Shown: positions 60,817-64,000 of the stretch, piece by piece | How the letters are laid out: each line of letters begins with the position of its first letter | How positions within the stretch are numbered: the first letter of the stretch is position 1 | Assembly: GCA_029783825.1 (NCBI GenBank) | Contig: JAREIK010016128.1 | Coordinates: 16,661-80,660 of the forward strand | Direction: 5' to 3' | Source: Sapria himalayana | Lineage: Eukaryota; Streptophyta; Magnoliopsida; Malpighiales; Rafflesiaceae | DNA: 64,000 nt | The notes under the pieces: model-generated | The model's database searches: none | Told to the model about the DNA's origin: nothing | The model's input: the letters and a program-made list of their open reading frames with translations, nothing else | Translations under genes and position numbers: made by a program

Positions 60817-61827
60817 AAATTAGATCTAAAGGATAAAGAGGGGAAGAGAGGAACTTTTTTAAAAATCTGATATATTAAAAAAAAGATAAATTTTGCAGAT
60901 ATAAACTCTATTACAGGAGGAGGTCATGAAACAAGTGAAGAGCCACTGGTCTTGGGGAGGGCAATAAAAGATAGGCAAAAAAAAATGTTAAGCTTGGGAT
61001 ATTGGAATTTGTTTTGCTTGGTTGTTTTTGGTTTTGTTTTCAGACATAGGTTAAAGATTTAAGGAGCAGTGAAAGTAAAGCTGTTGTAAGGCTGGAATTT
61101 TCTGCTTTTTTTGTTTGTTTCTGGTATCTTTGATTTTTCAGGATAGCATTAAACGGGCCACCAATCCATGCTCTTTTGAACTAAAAGTAATCTGGAATTA
61201 GCAAGAGTCTGCGATAGTCATGTGTTATGTATTTAAAACAGCTCTAAAGTCATGTGTTAGGTATACAAAGGGGGATAAGAAGTCTGTAATTTTCAGAATT
61301 CATGTGCTATGTTTTAAATAAAAGGATCTAGGAAAGGTAAGTGTCTAGTTTAGGTGTTCGGCAAGGACCAAGATGCGGCTAAGCGGACTTGAAATAGCTC
61401 TTAAGAAGAAAGTTTAAAGCTATATCGGAGAATTAAGAAAGGCAAGGGAAGGGACAGACAACATGCAGAGAAAAGGCTCGGCAGAAACTTATGTAGCATG
61501 GTGACAAGGTAATTTGAAAAGTGGGAAATATTTTTTTTCTTGCTGGGAAATAGGGCATATAAAGCATAGAGAGGGCGGAAATTTGGGAAAGAGTAGAGAT
61601 GATCTATGGAGTGCTAGGAAAATAAAAGATGGAAGCCTTGAGTAAAGTAAAGATTGAAGACTCATATAGTTTTTTTTACTTTTGGAAAGCTCCTAGTTAG
61701 CACTAGGAAAATTTCATTATTGCTAGTCATTAGAAACGGGATATGGATGTAAGAGGGAAAAGGGTAGAAGTAGTTTGTATAAATGGTATTCCTCCGCCAA
61801 AAGAGAGGTCTAAAATTAATAAACAAA

Positions 61828-61828
<1 letters not shown>
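60817..61828 (+). other. LINE G 3'UTR
   Basis: One kilobase of non-coding sequence after the RNase H stop. It ends in AGGGAAAAGGGTAGAAG, TTTGTATAAATGGTATTCC and the CCGCCAAAAGAGAGG block, the sense version of the sequence found at the 3' ends of the minus-strand LINEs. CCTC and GAGG could pair in a short stem around CGCCAAAAGA. Confidence 0.8.

Positions 61829-61871
<43 letters not shown>
61829..61871. repeat. (TA)n run at the 3' end of LINE G
   Basis: About 20 perfect TA units directly after the LINE 3' end. It may be the target duplication expanded by slippage, or an unusual 3' tail. Confidence 0.9.
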
Positions 61872-61877
<6 letters not shown>

Positions 61878-63150
61878 TATAACTATATTTGTAACTATGT
61901 ATACATATATGTATTCATATAATTGAATCTATTTATTTGTTTATAACTTTGTATACATTTATGTATAACTACTTATAACTACATGTATGAATATACCTAT
62001 ATATTTCTATATGTTTAACTATATATAACTCTATTTTTAACTATATACTATAGGTATAAGAACATATAACTATAAATAATTGTCTTTGACTATATGTATA
62101 ACTATAAAAACATTATACATAAATATATTAAAATTTATAATTAACAACATATATTTACTAAATTTTTTTATATATTAGTATAAAAAAATATATTTTAGTA
62201 TATCTATACCTATACATGACTATATCTATAAATATATGAAATTATATGAAAAAATATATATACCTACATGTGTAAATATAAGTTAAACTATATGTGTATA
62301 TATATGTATACCCACATGTAACTATATTTATAATTACATGCATAACAACATACAACATTATGTTTAATTATATGTGCATAACTATTTATAAATATTTGTA
62401 AAACTAAATAAAACTTTATATAATTAAATATAACTTTATTTTTAACTATTTATGCATATATGTAAATCTATATATTTGTTTATAACTTTGTATATATTTA
62501 TGTATAACTAAATATAACTACTCATATGAATATATATATATATATATATATAAACTAAGTGTTTAACGATATATAATTTTTTATAACTATATATATATAT
62601 GTATAATAGCATATAACTATAAATAATTATATCTTACTATATGAATAACTATAAAAACTTTATACATAACTATATTTAAATATATAATTAACAATATATA
62701 TTTCATATATATTTTTATATATTAGTATAAAAAATGTATTTTAGTATATCTATACCTATACATAACTATATGTATAAATATATGAAATTATATGAAAAAA
62801 TATATATACATACATGTATAAATATAAGTTTAACTATACGTGTAACTATAAGTAAACCATATGTAACTATATTTATAATTATATGTATAAAAACTTACAA
62901 CATAATGTTTAACTATATGTATATAACTATATATAAATACTTGTATAACTATAAAAACACTATATAAATAAATATAAATTTATTTTTAATTATGTATACA
63001 TATATGTAAATCTATATAATTGTTTATAACTTTGTATAAATTTATGTATAACTACTTATAACTACTTGTATGCATATATCTCTATATATAACTATATGTT
63101 TAGCTATATATAACTATTTATAACCACATATACTATATATAAACATATAA
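61872..63150. repeat. TATAACTA-type satellite with ~540-bp unit, block 3
   Basis: TATAACTTTG recurs at 61942, 62481 and 63025, giving periods of 539 and 544 bp. Other landmarks keep the same spacing, for example TATAAATATATGAAATTATAT near 62228 and 62773 and ATATAACTATAAATAATT near 62066 and 62610. So beneath the TA-rich words there is a real satellite of about 540 bp, with three partial units here. Frames inside are artefacts. Confidence 0.88.
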
Positions 63151-64000
63151 ATATATGGGATAATACTATTTTGTTGCACTAACTTGAAATTAAATGGCAA
63201 GAGATATAATATCAACAATATGTAAGCACATAGCATGAAAGTATCCATTGGTCAGGCTCATATAATACAAATAAGGCTCATAACTATATGTCCTAGCCTC
63301 TCCGGTGAAGCCTCACAGGAGAAGCTAGCACAAAATTCCCTACTAATTATGAGAATGATTTCGTATGAGAATTATTTCTGAATTGTTCTTGCTTTGCTAA
63401 TTACCTAATAATGAATCTTTGCAGGACACATGATGTGAGACGCATGAAATAATTCTGATTCAAAGCATTCAGACATTGCCAAGGTCCTTCCAAATCAAGG
63501 GTTCCATATTTACCGATTTCAACTGATCAAAAGGAGGCCTAACTTCAATATCTTCATTATTTCTACGCATTTTATTTTTTTCACTCTCTTCACTCTAAAC
63601 TCATTTTTGGATATATTTTAGATTTTTTTGAAGTTGTATGACTATCAACTTTAATTTGTTTGTCATGTTATAATAACAATTTTTATAATATGTGAATATG
63701 TTTGTGGTCCCATGAATTTTTGTTCTAGATTTTTAGCCTATTATAGGATTGAAAAAGTCTGGATGGTCCTCCATGGGCTGGGAAAAACACCTTAGCTTCT
63801 TAAGCTATTGAGATGAACAAAAAAATTAATTCCACGCAACAAAGTTTTCGTGACACTCTTATTGTGTAGATTTGCGTCGTCACATTCAGATCTGGACTGC
63901 TTGTTATCAGTTATAGTTTATAAATATAGTATGTTATGCTCAGTGCATGTGTAACAATGTTCTCTATCTATGTGGAGTACCAGATGAAAAAAACTAGAAA
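63151..64000. other. Unique-looking sequence at the right edge, possible terminal exon
   Basis: Base composition is more even than in the satellite. TTGCAG at 63419-63424 preceded by CTAAT fits a splice acceptor. The following frame THDVRRMK ends in TAA within 30 bases, so at most the last few codons of a gene would be present. No product can be named and the call is weak. The rest resembles untranslated or intergenic DNA. Confidence 0.3.
63293..63328. other. 36-nt near-perfect hairpin
   Basis: CTAGCCTCTCC (63293-63303) pairs with GGAGAAGCTAG (63318-63328) with one C/A mismatch, and inside it GTGA (63305-63308) pairs with TCAC (63313-63316) around AGCC. It is GC-rich compared with its surroundings. 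Confidence 0.75.

Larger units (their letters stand above)
55548..61828 (+). mobile_element. LINE G: + strand L1-type copy, 5'-truncated in ORF1
   Basis: About 6.28 kb. It starts within ORF1 at FSHGRPEI, the equivalent of residue ~60 of the B protein. It continues through the knuckle, ORF2 and a 1-kb 3'UTR, and ends with the family block GGTATTCCTCCGCCAAAAG (61785-61803) and TTAATAAACAAACC. The 3' end abuts a TA run. CTATATATAATT at 55538-55549 and CTATAT..ATATATAATT at 61829-61874 could be a target duplication whose TA part has expanded. The RT active site is YAED, so this copy is inactive. Confidence 0.9.

Overview
The window is nuclear DNA from a flowering plant. It is AT-rich and consists almost entirely of repeats. 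The lineage call rests on three element types: L1-type LINEs whose ORF1 has a DUF4283-like domain plus CCHC knuckle and whose ORF2 is endonuclease, reverse transcriptase, zf-RVT and RNase H; a long TG..CA solo LTR starting TGTAACACCCC; and an Au-like SINE. The species cannot be named from the sequence. No intact host gene, tRNA, rRNA or CRISPR array was found. The only hint of ordinary genes is a decayed gene-like stretch inside a TIR element (about 47.8-49.0 kb) and a possible splice acceptor near 63.42 kb.

Layout. From 1 to about 41.4 kb, long degenerate arrays of a 9-bp unit (TTATTCTTC on the + strand, with ATT runs) alternate with LINEs. All LINEs there lie on the - strand: A (2.6-9.1 kb), B (12.8-19.1 kb), C (26.3-32.9 kb), the truncated D (34.1-36.4 kb) and E (38.9-41.4 kb), and short 3'-end fragments at 20.3, 23.8, 36.8 and 37.7 kb. 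From 41.4 to 46.7 kb lies a + strand LINE (F), head to head with E and split by a 2.5-kb solo LTR with a perfect 5-bp target duplication. From 46.7 to 55.5 kb there is AT-rich DNA with a TIR element, a TATAACTA-type satellite block, a SINE and a short LTR edge. A + strand LINE (G, 55.5-61.8 kb) sits inside the same satellite, which continues to about 63.15 kb.

How it fits together. The LINEs belong to one related group. They share ORF1, ORF2 and a 3'-terminal block containing the sense motif GGTATTCCTCCGCCAAAAG. ORF1 and ORF2 overlap by 8 bases, as NTGNNTAA, in all four copies that retain the junction. Insertions sit in simple-sequence or satellite DNA with the LINE antisense strand on the T-rich strand. 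A tandemly duplicated array segment preserves the unoccupied target of LINE B, showing that the array existed before B inserted and exposing a 17-bp target duplication. The arrays also contain kilobase-scale tandem duplications. Every LINE copy is broken, and three of the five readable RT active sites keep the DD pair (A, B, F) while C and G do not. The strongest candidate for something new is this LINE group that lives in T-rich minisatellite arrays with a fixed orientation.
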